Source: a bacterium
GTDB lineage: Bacteria > Zixibacteria > MSB-5A5 > GN15 > FEB-12
Length of the DNA: 8,591 bases
Direction of reading: 5' to 3'
Assembly (NCBI GenBank): GCA_030612965.1
Contig: JAUWMW010000084.1
Location: 1 to 8,591, forward strand
A program made the translations under genes and the position numbers. Every line of letters begins with the position of its first letter. Within the stretch, counting starts at the first letter, position 1. Below, piece after piece: positions 1 through 6,947 of this stretch. The notes under the pieces were generated by a model. That model saw nothing but the letters and a program-made list of their open reading frames with translations, made no database searches and was not told the origin of the DNA.

Positions 1-3000
1 GTATCGATAATTATGCGGTCATCGACGGCGTCGGGCAGAATCGTATAGTAAATGTGACCGAGCGTGTAAGCACCTGCCTCCAGGTTGCTGTCCGGCATGG
101 GCGGTTCCTGGATTACACGATAGACGATGATAATGCGATCATCGATGATAACCGAATCGACCAAGTCGTGATCGACCACAACCGAGTCCAGTATCACGCT
201 CGATGACTGTGAATTACAGAACCAAAGCGGAATGGTGAACGCATTAAGCGGTTGGTCCGTCAACAGATTGATCGGCACACCCACTATATTGCCCGGCTCG
301 ACTTCCTGATCGCTGATGTCAACACCCCTGCTCTCCACGAACAGGGTGATGTGCACATACTTCGGTGAGTTGGAGGCATTGGTATCGACTAACCAAAGAT
401 AGGTGGAGTAAATGCCGGCCGGGTAGTTGGTGTCGGCGATTGACACGATCACGCTGTCCGGGTTGCTGCCGGTGATCTTGTCGACGTGCAGCCAATCGGC
501 CTCCTTGAACAGTTCCCAGTTGAGCGTACCGGCGGGCCAATCCGTGTCGATATGGATCGTCTGTGGATCAGGCGCCCCGGTGGTCTCAGTGGTGGCGAAA
601 ATAAGCGACGCCGGTGTCACATTAATCGTGGTATCCTCAACTGTCCACGGGCAGTACAGCACGTAATCAGACACCTGATCCCCCAAACCGAGCGGGTTGG
701 GGTCGCAGGTGTTGCCGTTTTCTCCAACCAGTGAAGAAGTATCCAACGGTCCACTGCTTTGCCCCCACCAGTTGTTGGAGGCATCGATGTTATACGTGGT
801 AGTGGTGTTCTGGACGGCAAAGGTTGTATTACTGGCAAAGTGATTGTTCGATATTGTTGGGTTTGAACCGGTCGAGAGAATCCCGGTGACGTTATTATGA
901 AAGTGGTTCAAGGAGATGGTCGGCGTGGCATTCACGGCCCTGACAGCCGTGCGGTTGTTATAAAGTTCACAGCCCGTAACGGTGGGACTCGAATTAACGA
1001 TATACACCGCGGCATCAGCAGAGTTATAGGAGGCATTCCCGCCATAACGAATAATACAACCATCCAGTTCCGATCCGGTCGATGAAGCCCCCAGATAGAT
1101 AGCACTCCAGCGATCGGCCGATCCGACCTGTGTTGTATCGTCTGCATTGGTGTCCCCACCGAAGTCGTCATCCTTAAGGGCGGTAAACACCGCCCCGGTT
1201 GCCCGAATCCTGCCGCTGCCACTGACACCAACCGAGAAGTATCGCGCATAGTCGGTAGCGGGCCAGGAACTCTTATGGTACGGCGGAGGAAGTTTGACTA
1301 CCGCGCCGGGCTCAATAGTCAGCACCGGATTCCCCGTGCCTTCTACTTTGATGGCGTTAGTATAATTGCCCGGAGAGACATAATAAACTAGGCTGTCGGG
1401 CAACGCCGGCCAAGTAGTCGAACTGGAGACCGTTCCCTGTTCGATATGTATGCCATTATACTTACCGTTAGGATTTAACTCAACGGTATTATTGGAGACG
1501 AATTCCTGGACTGCCAGTGGATCGATCCTCACTTGGAATTCCGTCCCGTTTGAGATCACATTGCCGACAACATTGTGGTACACCACCGGAATATCCAGCC
1601 ATAAGGATCTGGTGCAGCTATCAAAAGTATTTAAGGTGATACTCGGGTTGCAGTTGGACACGCGTATGGCACGGGCACACTTACTGAATTCACAGGATGT
1701 GACATTTATTACGCTGGTCTCGATATAGAGGGCGGCGTCCACACTGTTATAGTATTGGTTACCTCCGTATCGAATGAAGCAGTTCTCAAGTGATGAACCG
1801 CCGGACTGACTCCCGAAGTGAAGGGCACTGAAGTAAAGCTTCGACGTAATAGTCGTGGGAGGACCGTCACCGTTGCTGTCCCCTCCCCACTCATCATCCT
1901 TGAAACACGTGAAGTAGACTCCATTGGCTGCTAATCGACCTGGATTGTTCTTGCCTATGACGAAGAACCGGTGGTAGTTGTCCTGAGGCCAGGATGATTT
2001 GTACACGGTAGGAGGAAGTTTAACAATCGAGCCTGATGCGATCGTCAACAACGGACTGCCGGCACCCTCGACAACCACTGTATTGTTCGCATACCCGGTA
2101 TTCTGGGCGACGAAGTATACCATGTACACCATTCCTTCAGGTAGCAAAGGCCAGGTGGTCTCGGCACTGACAGTACCGCGAAGGACATAAACGCCGTTGA
2201 ATTGATCCGACGGGTTAAGCTCCATGGTATTGTTGTAAGCGAATTGCTCGATTGCCATCGGGTGCAGGCAGGCCTGGAAATATGACCCATTCGTGATTGT
2301 GTTGCCTGACACCTGATGGTTCACTATAGCAACATTGAATAGTATCCCGTAGTGGATGCTGCCGTCGATAGTGTTATCTGATATTACTGGGTCTCCGCCT
2401 TCCACTCTGATGGTAGTGTAGTTTAGATCGAGAATGCAACGACTGATCGTCATGTCACAGCTCGATAGATACACGGCGGCATCAACCGAGTTGTAATAAG
2501 GACATCCGCCGAACCTGATAAAACAGCTGTCTATCAGCGAACCGTCAGCCTTATTGCCCAGGACGATTGAACTGAAGCACTTACTAAGAGGCACATCATA
2601 TAGCAGACCGTCGCCGTTGGTGTCGCCACCCCATCCATCGTAGTCGGTCGTGGTGAATTTGACACCGGTTGCTCTTATCGTGCCGAAATCATCAATGCCG
2701 ACACCGAAGAATCGTGCATAGTCGGTAGCTGGCCAGGAACTCTTGTGATACGGTGGAGGGAGTTTGACCAATGCACCCGGCTCGATGGTCAGTTCGGGAT
2801 GATTGGTGCCCTGGACCTTGATAAGGTAACCGGCGTTGATCGGTTCGACATAGTAGGCCAACCCGGAAACTGCTGGCCACGTGGTAGGGTCGGTGATTGT
2901 ACCATTGCGGATGCTTAAAGCGTTGTGTGTCCCTGTAAAGTTTGGTGTGAAGTCGTTGTTGGCAGCGTAATAGCCTACCTCCTGAGGATGAGCACGATAA

Positions 3001-3404
3001 ACATGAAAACCGGAGAAGTTTTCGAACTGACACGCCTCAATCAGCGGCCGCCCAGACGCACAGTTGGCCCCATTGCCTGCGGACGTGAGTTTGAAGCCTT
3101 TCACAAGGCAGGCGTTGCCAACGCTGTTAGTGAAGGTTAGGCAACTGCCACGTCCGGCACCGCTGATTGTGGTCGTAGCTGCACCATCGGAACTCATAAC
3201 TACGATCTCCTTCCCGATGGTGAGGGCTTCATAATATGTCCCGGGCCCAACCAGCACCGTGTCACCGGTAACCGCGCTATCGATGGCAACTTGAATTGTG
3301 TCCACGTCACCCGGCACATTAATAATTGTGGCGTTTGCGCCGACCGGCAGCAGTCCAACCAAAAGGATTGCCACCAGCGCGGACATGATAGAAATGGGTC
3401 GCAT
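1..3404 (-). CDS. Secreted modular right-handed beta-helix protein, C-terminus beyond window
   Basis: One uninterrupted minus-strand frame of 1134 codons starts at ATG 3404-3402 and leaves the left edge without a stop. Residues 1-25 are a Sec signal peptide: a short Arg-containing start, a hydrophobic core, then ANA before the likely cut. Residues 26-85 match the usual opening of surface beta-helix proteins (VPGDVDTIQVAID, then GDTVLVGPGTYYE). Three modules of about 245 residues begin near 139, 381 and 628. Each carries TTWP, an LTIEPGA-VKLPP-like strand, SSWP, a D-x-N-x-D loop and IR[FY]GG followed by YNS-DAA. The helix closes with NNWWG at 877-881, a common motif in this fold. Residues 926-1024 look like a BACON domain (VTPASLIF, LNWEL, DWLHV, YPAGIYSTYL, SNSPKYVHITLFVE). 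From 1026 a cohesin-like beta-sandwich begins (VEPGNIVGVPINL). The likely role is an exported surface or matrix protein binding polysaccharide or protein. No catalytic residues were recognised, so function is unknown. The start is supported by GGGAGGA six bases upstream and by the promoter at 3466-3494. Confidence 0.88.
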   Translation of the reverse strand, partial: MRPISIMSALVAILLVGLLPVGANATIINVPGDVDTIQVAIDSAVTGDTVLVGPGTYYEALTIGKEIVVMSSDGAATTTISGAGRGSCLTFTNSVGNACLVKGFKLTSAGNGANCASGRPLIEACQFENFSGFHVYRAHPQEVGYYAANNDFTPNFTGTHNALSIRNGTITDPTTWPAVSGLAYYVEPINAGYLIKVQGTNHPELTIEPGALVKLPPPYHKSSWPATDYARFFGVGIDDFGTIRATGVKFTTTDYDGWGGDTNGDGLLYDVPLSKCFSSIVLGNKADGSLIDSCFIRFGGCPYYNSVDAAVYLSSCDMTISRCILDLNYTTIRVEGGDPVISDNTIDGSIHYGILFNVAIVNHQVSGNTITNGSYFQACLHPMAIEQFAYNNTMELNPSDQFNGVYVLRGTVSAETTWPLLPEGMVYMVYFVAQNTGYANNTVVVEGAGSPLLTIASGSIVKLPPTVYKSSWPQDNYHRFFVIGKNNPGRLAANGVYFTCFKDDEWGGDSNGDGPPTTITSKLYFSALHFGSQSGGSSLENCFIRYGGNQYYNSVDAALYIETSVINVTSCEFSKCARAIRVSNCNPSITLNTFDSCTRSLWLDIPVVYHNVVGNVISNGTEFQVRIDPLAVQEFVSNNTVELNPNGKYNGIHIEQGTVSSSTTWPALPDSLVYYVSPGNYTNAIKVEGTGNPVLTIEPGAVVKLPPPYHKSSWPATDYARYFSVGVSGSGRIRATGAVFTALKDDDFGGDTNADDTTQVGSADRWSAIYLGASSTGSELDGCIIRYGGNASYNSADAAVYIVNSSPTVTGCELYNNRTAVRAVNATPTISLNHFHNNVTGILSTGSNPTISNNHFASNTTFAVQNTTTTYNIDASNNWWGQSSGPLDTSSLVGENGNTCDPNPLGLGDQVSDYVLYCPWTVEDTTINVTPASLIFATTETTGAPDPQTIHIDTDWPAGTLNWELFKEADWLHVDKITGSNPDSVIVSIADTNYPAGIYSTYLWLVDTNASNSPKYVHITLFVESRGVDISDQEVEPGNIVGVPINLLTDQPLNAFTIPLWFCNSQSSSVILDSVVVDHDLVDSVIIDDRIIIVYRVIQEPPMPDSNLEAGAYTLGHIYYTILPDAVDDRIIID
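798..1523 (-). repeat. Beta-helix module 3 (residues about 628-869)
   Basis: Third module, starting at DPLAVQEF. It has TTWPALP, LTIEPGAVVKLPPPYHKSSW with Trp714, and IRYGG. The acidic loop is DTNADD from Asp751, so the usual Gly of a DxNxDG loop is lost. It is followed by shorter helix rungs and the closing NNWWG. Confidence 0.72.
1524..2264 (-). repeat. Beta-helix module 2 (residues about 381-627)
   Basis: Second module, starting at HPMAIEQF. It has TTWPLLP, LLTIASGSIVKLPPTVYKSS with Trp472, DSNGDG beginning at Asp509, and IRYGG. It is more diverged than modules 1 and 3: IASGS replaces IEPGA and WPQDNYHRFF replaces WPATDYAR[FY]F. Confidence 0.72.
2265..2990 (-). repeat. Beta-helix module 1 (residues about 139-380)
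   Basis: First of three in-frame protein modules. Its landmarks are HPQE at the start, TTWPAVS, LTIEPGALVKLPPPYHKSSW with Trp224, a calcium-loop-like DTNGDG beginning at Asp261, and IRFGG. A 53-base stretch (2716-2768) matches module 3 (1246-1298) at 48 of 53 positions, counted by eye. Module edges are approximate. Confidence 0.75.
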
Positions 3405-3410
3405 GGTATA

Positions 3411-3417
3411 TCCTCCC
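3411..3417 (-). promoter_or_regulatory. Ribosome binding site of the beta-helix gene
   Basis: GGGAGGA on the minus strand lies six bases before the ATG at 3404. It decides the start in favour of the codon that opens a signal peptide. A longer in-frame start exists 41 codons upstream at 3527. Confidence 0.8.
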
Positions 3418-3465
3418 GACAAGTGGGTTAGTCGGTCAAAAGGCTCTGCGTTGCAAGAACGCCAT

Positions 3466-3494
3466 ATTATAGGGCTTTTGGCTGCCTTTGTCAA
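3466..3494 (-). promoter_or_regulatory. Perfect-consensus housekeeping promoter for the beta-helix gene
   Basis: On the minus strand TTGACA (3494-3489) is followed by exactly 17 bases and then TATAAT (3471-3466). Both hexamers match the sigma-70 consensus at all six positions. Transcription should begin near 3459, giving a leader of roughly 55 bases that contains the GGGAGGA site. The match implies strong transcription by the main sigma factor unless a repressor acts. No clear operator palindrome was seen across it. Confidence 0.85.
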
Positions 3495-3625
3495 CCGAGT
3501 GTCTCCAGTTTTGTCTTCGTTGCGCATCGTTTTCTCCTGTCATTTGCATTGTCTTGCTTCCAATCCACCGGCGGCGCTGGAAGGAAAAGGTTTGCGAAAA
3601 AACCTGCTGGGGCGTAAATTCGTCC

Positions 3626-4186
3626 ATGCCCTTAGGTATGTCTGACAGCGAGATTGTACAGGGCTATGTAGCGGGCAAGCGGGAGGCGGTGGCCTATATC
3701 GATGAGTGTATCGAAGCTTCGTTTCGATCCTGGCAACATCGATTCGGATACGAAGCGGACGACATCCGCTCGGATACTCGGTACAAGCTGCTGATCTCAT
3801 TCAACCGCAGCGAGTTCGCCTTCAAAGCCAGCCTCAAGACCTACATTAACAGGGTAGTCAAGCACACCTGTATCGATTATCTCCGTTTCAGTCGCAGGTT
3901 CTTCAGAGAGGAACTGGATGAACTGAATCTGCCGGCCACAGGCTTGACCCAGGAAGAGCAACTCGAAAAGCGCCAAACTGCCCGGATTACCTTCCGGGTT
4001 CTTCGTCTGGTACCGGCTGAGTGTCGGCAGTTGTGGCGTATGTACTTGAAAGGCAACATGAAGTGTCGTCAGATCGGTGAAGTGCTGGGCAAGACGGAGG
4101 GGAATATCCGTAGAACAATGTGGGCTTGTCGGGAGACGGCCAAGAGTATTCGTGCCCGGCTTTTAGAAAAGGACAAACCTTTTTGA
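3626..4186 (+). CDS. ECF-family RNA polymerase sigma factor
   Basis: The predicted 186-residue protein has the two-domain plan of extracytoplasmic function sigma factors, which direct RNA polymerase to a small set of promoters. Sigma region 2 spans about residues 42-91, with YEADDIRSDTRYKLL and then ASLKTYINRVVKHTCIDYLR, the core-binding and -10-reading helices. Region 4 spans about 128-180, with LVPAECRQLWRMYL and a helix-turn-helix around QIGEVLGKTEGNIRRTMW that would read the -35 element. The length is normal for the family. The frame is open back to a TTG at 3488, but that part has no sigma homology. ATG 3626 is chosen, with GGGG 13 bases upstream; ATG 3638 (MSDSEIVQGY) is the alternative and neither has a strong Shine-Dalgarno. 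An anti-sigma gene follows after 37 bases, so the two are probably co-transcribed. No convincing promoter was found upstream. The subgroup and target promoters are unknown. Confidence 0.88.
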   Translation: MPLGMSDSEIVQGYVAGKREAVAYIDECIEASFRSWQHRFGYEADDIRSDTRYKLLISFNRSEFAFKASLKTYINRVVKHTCIDYLRFSRRFFREELDELNLPATGLTQEEQLEKRQTARITFRVLRLVPAECRQLWRMYLKGNMKCRQIGEVLGKTEGNIRRTMWACRETAKSIRARLLEKDKPF

Positions 4187-4223
4187 CTCTGTATCGCCTG
4201 TCAGGTTGGATGGATAATTGACT

Positions 4224-5063
4224 ATGAGTGATGAAATGGATAACAGAGAAAAACTCAGAGACCTGATCCCAGCCTATGTCAGCGGCCGCATGTCTGATGA
4301 ACAGCGGACGGAGTTCGAGAAGGAACTCGCCTCCGATCCGGATCTGGCTGCAGAGGTAAGAGAACTGGCCCGCATACATCTCGGCATCTCCGTTGCAGAC
4401 AAACTTCTGGAGGGTCATGTCAGGTCGGAGGACATTGTCGTATACGCCGAGGCGCCCGACGAGCTTGATGATGCCACGCGAAGTGAGATTGAGGATCACC
4501 TCAAAGCCTGCCCAAACTGCGCGGAGGAGGTGAAGCTGTGTCGCCCGGCGCCGGATACGCTGACCGAAGAGGCCGCCGACAAGGGTGAGAGTTTCTTTCG
4601 CGCTGTGATTAGATTCCTGTTCCCCGCCCGCATGGGCCTTCGGCCGGGCGTTGCCTACCTGGCCGTTCTAGTGGTTGCCTGCGTCTCATATTTCGCGGCA
4701 CGGCAAACTGTCACGCCTGAGGCGGACTTGCAGTCATTTCAACTGGTCAGCAGCGCCGTGCGTGGCGACGCAGACAGCAATCTGGTCGTGATAGCCCTGG
4801 CAACTCCGCTGGTTCGACTCGAGTTCAACCTGGCGACAATCAAAGGACGCTATTACGAACTGTCGCTGTTGGATCAGTCCGGCAAGCCAAGGTTCGCTAT
4901 GCATCATTATCAGCATCGGCTGCCGTTCACAATCGAGATTCCGACCAGGTATCTGACAATCGGGCCAAATCGGTTGCGCGTGCGCGAGGAGACCGCGGAG
5001 TCACCTGGGGATCGCGAACCGGAAACATTCTACATCAACTTCGAGGTCCATCGGGGCGAGTAG
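4224..5063 (+). CDS. Membrane-anchored zinc-binding anti-sigma factor
   Basis: The predicted 279-residue protein follows the sigma gene closely and should bind and silence it at the cytoplasmic face of the inner membrane. Residues 11-50 (LIPAYVSGRMSDEQRTEFEK and on) resemble the helical N-terminal domain of ECF anti-sigma factors but lack Cys ligands. Residues 65-106 form a second zf-HC2-like unit with the ZAS signature H92-x3-C96-x2-C99 and a further His65, consistent with zinc binding. A single membrane helix lies at about 142-158 (GVAYLAVLVVACVSYFAA) after a basic stretch, which would place the N-terminus inside. The remaining 120 residues are beta-rich, would be periplasmic, and match no sensor domain I recognise. 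ATG 4224 is preferred over an in-frame TTG at 4218; a GG-rich stretch at 4204-4213 may act as ribosome binding site. Release is probably by signal-induced proteolysis or conformational change, but no protease site can be seen. Confidence 0.84.
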   Translation: MSDEMDNREKLRDLIPAYVSGRMSDEQRTEFEKELASDPDLAAEVRELARIHLGISVADKLLEGHVRSEDIVVYAEAPDELDDATRSEIEDHLKACPNCAEEVKLCRPAPDTLTEEAADKGESFFRAVIRFLFPARMGLRPGVAYLAVLVVACVSYFAARQTVTPEADLQSFQLVSSAVRGDADSNLVVIALATPLVRLEFNLATIKGRYYELSLLDQSGKPRFAMHHYQHRLPFTIEIPTRYLTIGPNRLRVREETAESPGDREPETFYINFEVHRGE

Positions 5064-5214
5064 CCGCAAGGACTCCGCCGGTTGAGTGACATCGTCTCCT
5101 CCGGCTCATCGGACCAGGATACCTCGGGTCAAAAGAGACATATCTGCCGACGTGATCTTCGATCCTTCGATACTTGGCACAAGAGACTTTCTACATGACC
5201 AAGCGTTGGGAACA

Positions 5215-5240
5215 GTTCCGGGTTTGACTTGCACCGGAAC
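5215..5240 (+). terminator. Possible terminator hairpin, or ECF-type promoter element
   Basis: GTTCCGG (5215-5221) pairs perfectly with CCGGAAC (5234-5240) around a 12-base loop, then TTTT and a T-rich tract. It lies 150 bases past the anti-sigma stop and could end that transcript. The stem is short and the tract interrupted, so this is weak. The same CCGGAACTTTT resembles an ECF -35 element, with GTAAAA 19 bases further on, a spacing longer than usual. Confidence 0.3.
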
Positions 5241-5377
5241 TTTTGGTGTTTTCTTGCTTGTAAAACGGATGAAACCCTGCATATTGTAAAAAGACGCATC
5301 TGAATAACCTGTTCGTGTTGAAGTAGCAGGTGGTTACTAGTCATCAAATGTACATTGATCCAGACAATCGGTATTCA

Positions 5378-5408
5378 TTGAACAGAACTCGCTTGTTAGC
5401 TCTATGTT
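5378..5408 (+). promoter_or_regulatory. Candidate promoter of the protease gene
   Basis: TTGAAC (5378-5383) and TATGTT (5403-5408) are separated by 19 bases, about 45 bases before the protease ATG. They match the housekeeping consensus at 5 and 4 of 6 positions. The spacing is long, so the call is tentative. Confidence 0.3.
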
Positions 5409-5452
5409 ATAGAGGAACCACCAACAGCCCTTCACCCCCGTAGGAGGTAGGA

Positions 5453-6925
5453 ATGAAAAAAGCACTAATTCTCACCCTCGCATTGGCGACGGCAGTGCTG
5501 TTGATGTTCGGCTGTTCGCAGGAACCGGCGCCGACTTCACCATCGAACCAGACGGTGGCAGCCGACGACGGTCCAATTGACGTCCTGATTGGTTTCACCG
5601 GCAAGCAACCGGCACGCGCCGCGCTGGCGGCGGCCAGTGGTGTCATCAAGCGCGAGTACGAACATTTTCCGGTAATCCACGCCAGCTTGCCGGCGGAGGC
5701 AATTGAGCAATTGAGAAATAACCCTAATGTCCTTTTCGTAGAGAAGGATCAACTGCGCTACGCTACGGAGCAGACGCTCGACTGGGGTGTTGACCGGATC
5801 GACGCCGAGTACGTCTGGGCTCATAGCAGCTACACCGGGGCCGGCATAAAGGTTGCCATTCTGGATACGGGCGGCGATGATAACCACCCCGACCTTACCT
5901 GGGCCGGTGGCGCAGCCATAGTGGGTCGTGACTGGGATGACAAGAACGGCCATGGCACGCACTGCGCCGGGATCATCGGCGCCGATGACAACAGTATCGG
6001 TGTCGTGGGAGTGGCGCCGGGATGTGAGTTATACGCCGTCAAAATTGGTCGTTCCGGCAGCTACTACGTCTCCGATATCGTCGCCGGTATCGATTGGTGT
6101 ATCAGCAACGGCATGGACATTATGAATATGAGCTACGGCGGCGGCTTCGCCGAGGCCGAGGAGGTCGCATGCCAGTCAGCCTGGAACGCCGGGATTCTGA
6201 GCGTTGCGGCGGCTGGAAACTCTTACGGCAGCCCTGTTGAGTATCCGGCTGCACTGAGCAGCGTGATGGCCGTCTCGGCTTCCAATGTCTCCGATGGTTT
6301 CGCCGGGTTCTCCAACAAGGGCTCGGAAGTGGAAGTGATCGCCCCCGGCGACAACATCTACTCTACCTACAAAGGCGGTAACTACACCTACATGAGCGGC
6401 ACGTCGATGTCGGCGCCGATGGTAGTCGGTGCAGCGGCGCTGGCCTGGTCGGCCCACCCGAGCTACTCCAATCAGCAGATGCGCAACCTTCTCATGTCAT
6501 CGGCACAGGATATCGGCCTGCCGTCAGACGAGCAGGGTTCAGGGCTGGTCGATGCTGAGAACGCGACTCTGAACACTACTAACGGTGACGACTACGGCGG
6601 AGGCCACGGTGCCGACACGATGCATGTGGCATCGATCGATTTCGGCGGCAACAAGAAGAATCTGTACACGTACGTGACCATCCACGATGAAGCTTGTGTC
6701 AACCTGGTAGAGGGCGCCTATGTCACAATGACGCTGCACCATCAAGGCGGTAGCGATTACAACTTCGGCGGTACGACCAACAACTCGGGCGAAGTGAAGT
6801 TTACGCTACGCGGCACCTCGTCGGGAATGTGCTTCATTGCCACGGTGACTGATGTTTCCAAGGATGGCTGGACCTATAACGAAAGCTCCAACCACGAGAC
6901 AAGCGACAACTACTGTATACCGTAA
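5453..6925 (+). CDS. Lipoprotein subtilisin-like serine protease (S8) with I9 propeptide
   Basis: The predicted 490-residue secreted peptidase cleaves peptide bonds with an Asp-His-Ser triad. Residues 1-20 are a lipoprotein signal peptide with lipobox LMFGC, so Cys21 should be lipidated. Residues 41-103 (IDVLIGFTGK to VLFVEKDQLRYA) fit the inhibitor I9 propeptide, which folds the enzyme and blocks it until autocleavage. The catalytic domain spans about 108-372: Asp138 in VAILDTG, His167 in NGHGTHCAG, oxyanion Asn256 in AAAGNS, Ser318 in GTSMSAP. The HGTHCAG form recalls the proteinase K branch. After a Gly-rich linker, residues 389-490 form a probable Ig-like beta-sandwich starting MHVASIDF, with Cys415, Cys460 and Cys488. 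AGGAGGT at 5442-5448 sets the start. The gene stands alone: 389 bases after the anti-sigma gene and closed by its own terminator. The substrate is unknown. All catalytic residues are present, so it is probably active. Confidence 0.93.
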   Translation: MKKALILTLALATAVLLMFGCSQEPAPTSPSNQTVAADDGPIDVLIGFTGKQPARAALAAASGVIKREYEHFPVIHASLPAEAIEQLRNNPNVLFVEKDQLRYATEQTLDWGVDRIDAEYVWAHSSYTGAGIKVAILDTGGDDNHPDLTWAGGAAIVGRDWDDKNGHGTHCAGIIGADDNSIGVVGVAPGCELYAVKIGRSGSYYVSDIVAGIDWCISNGMDIMNMSYGGGFAEAEEVACQSAWNAGILSVAAAGNSYGSPVEYPAALSSVMAVSASNVSDGFAGFSNKGSEVEVIAPGDNIYSTYKGGNYTYMSGTSMSAPMVVGAAALAWSAHPSYSNQQMRNLLMSSAQDIGLPSDEQGSGLVDAENATLNTTNGDDYGGGHGADTMHVASIDFGGNKKNLYTYVTIHDEACVNLVEGAYVTMTLHHQGGSDYNFGGTTNNSGEVKFTLRGTSSGMCFIATVTDVSKDGWTYNESSNHETSDNYCIP

Positions 6926-6947
6926 CAGTAAGCTGCATATAACAACA

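Larger units (their letters stand above)
5064..5452. other. Gene-free region between anti-sigma and protease genes
   Basis: No convincing gene is present. A GTG-started 67-codon frame at 5086-5289 has no ribosome binding site and no recognisable domain. The region holds the octamer pair TTCGATCC/TTCGATAC at 5158-5173, the 11-base palindrome GGAACAGTTCC at 5209-5219, the hairpin at 5215-5240, and two weak promoter-like pairs: TTGTAA/TATTGT at 5258-5287 and TTGAAC/TATGTT at 5378-5408. It ends with the strong AGGAGGT site of the protease. Confidence 0.6.

Noticed and set aside
798..2990. CRISPR-like or satellite array suggested by repeated blocks
   Set aside because: The repeat period is over 700 bases, copies are diverged, and the period keeps one reading frame. 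These are protein modules.
2692..3033. Minus-strand frame of 113 codons in the beta-helix region
   Set aside because: It is a different frame on the same strand as the beta-helix gene, Arg/Cys/Ser-rich and without a domain, while the overlapping frame is continuous and homologous.
3589..3604. Small inverted repeat GGTTT/AAACC ahead of the sigma gene
   Set aside because: The stem is five weak pairs, expected by chance, and not linked to a promoter or start site.
3488..3625. Extended N-terminus of the sigma factor from TTG 3488
   Set aside because: It would place coding sequence over the divergent promoter, adds 46 Cys/Arg-rich residues with no sigma similarity, and lacks a good ribosome binding site.
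4218..4223. TTG start two codons before the anti-sigma ATG
   Set aside because: ATG at 4224 is a better start codon at a workable distance from the GG-rich stretch, and the two extra residues add nothing.
3987..4499. Minus-strand frame of 170 codons across the sigma/anti-sigma junction
   Set aside because: It overlaps two well-supported plus-strand genes and its translation shows no domain.
5086..5289. Small plus-strand frame of 67 codons between anti-sigma and protease
   Set aside because: It has a GTG start, no Shine-Dalgarno, no domain, and overlaps the hairpin and promoter-like sites.
5537..5962. Minus-strand frame of 141 codons inside the protease gene
   Set aside because: It is opposite the propeptide and catalytic Asp region of the protease, without its own start signals.
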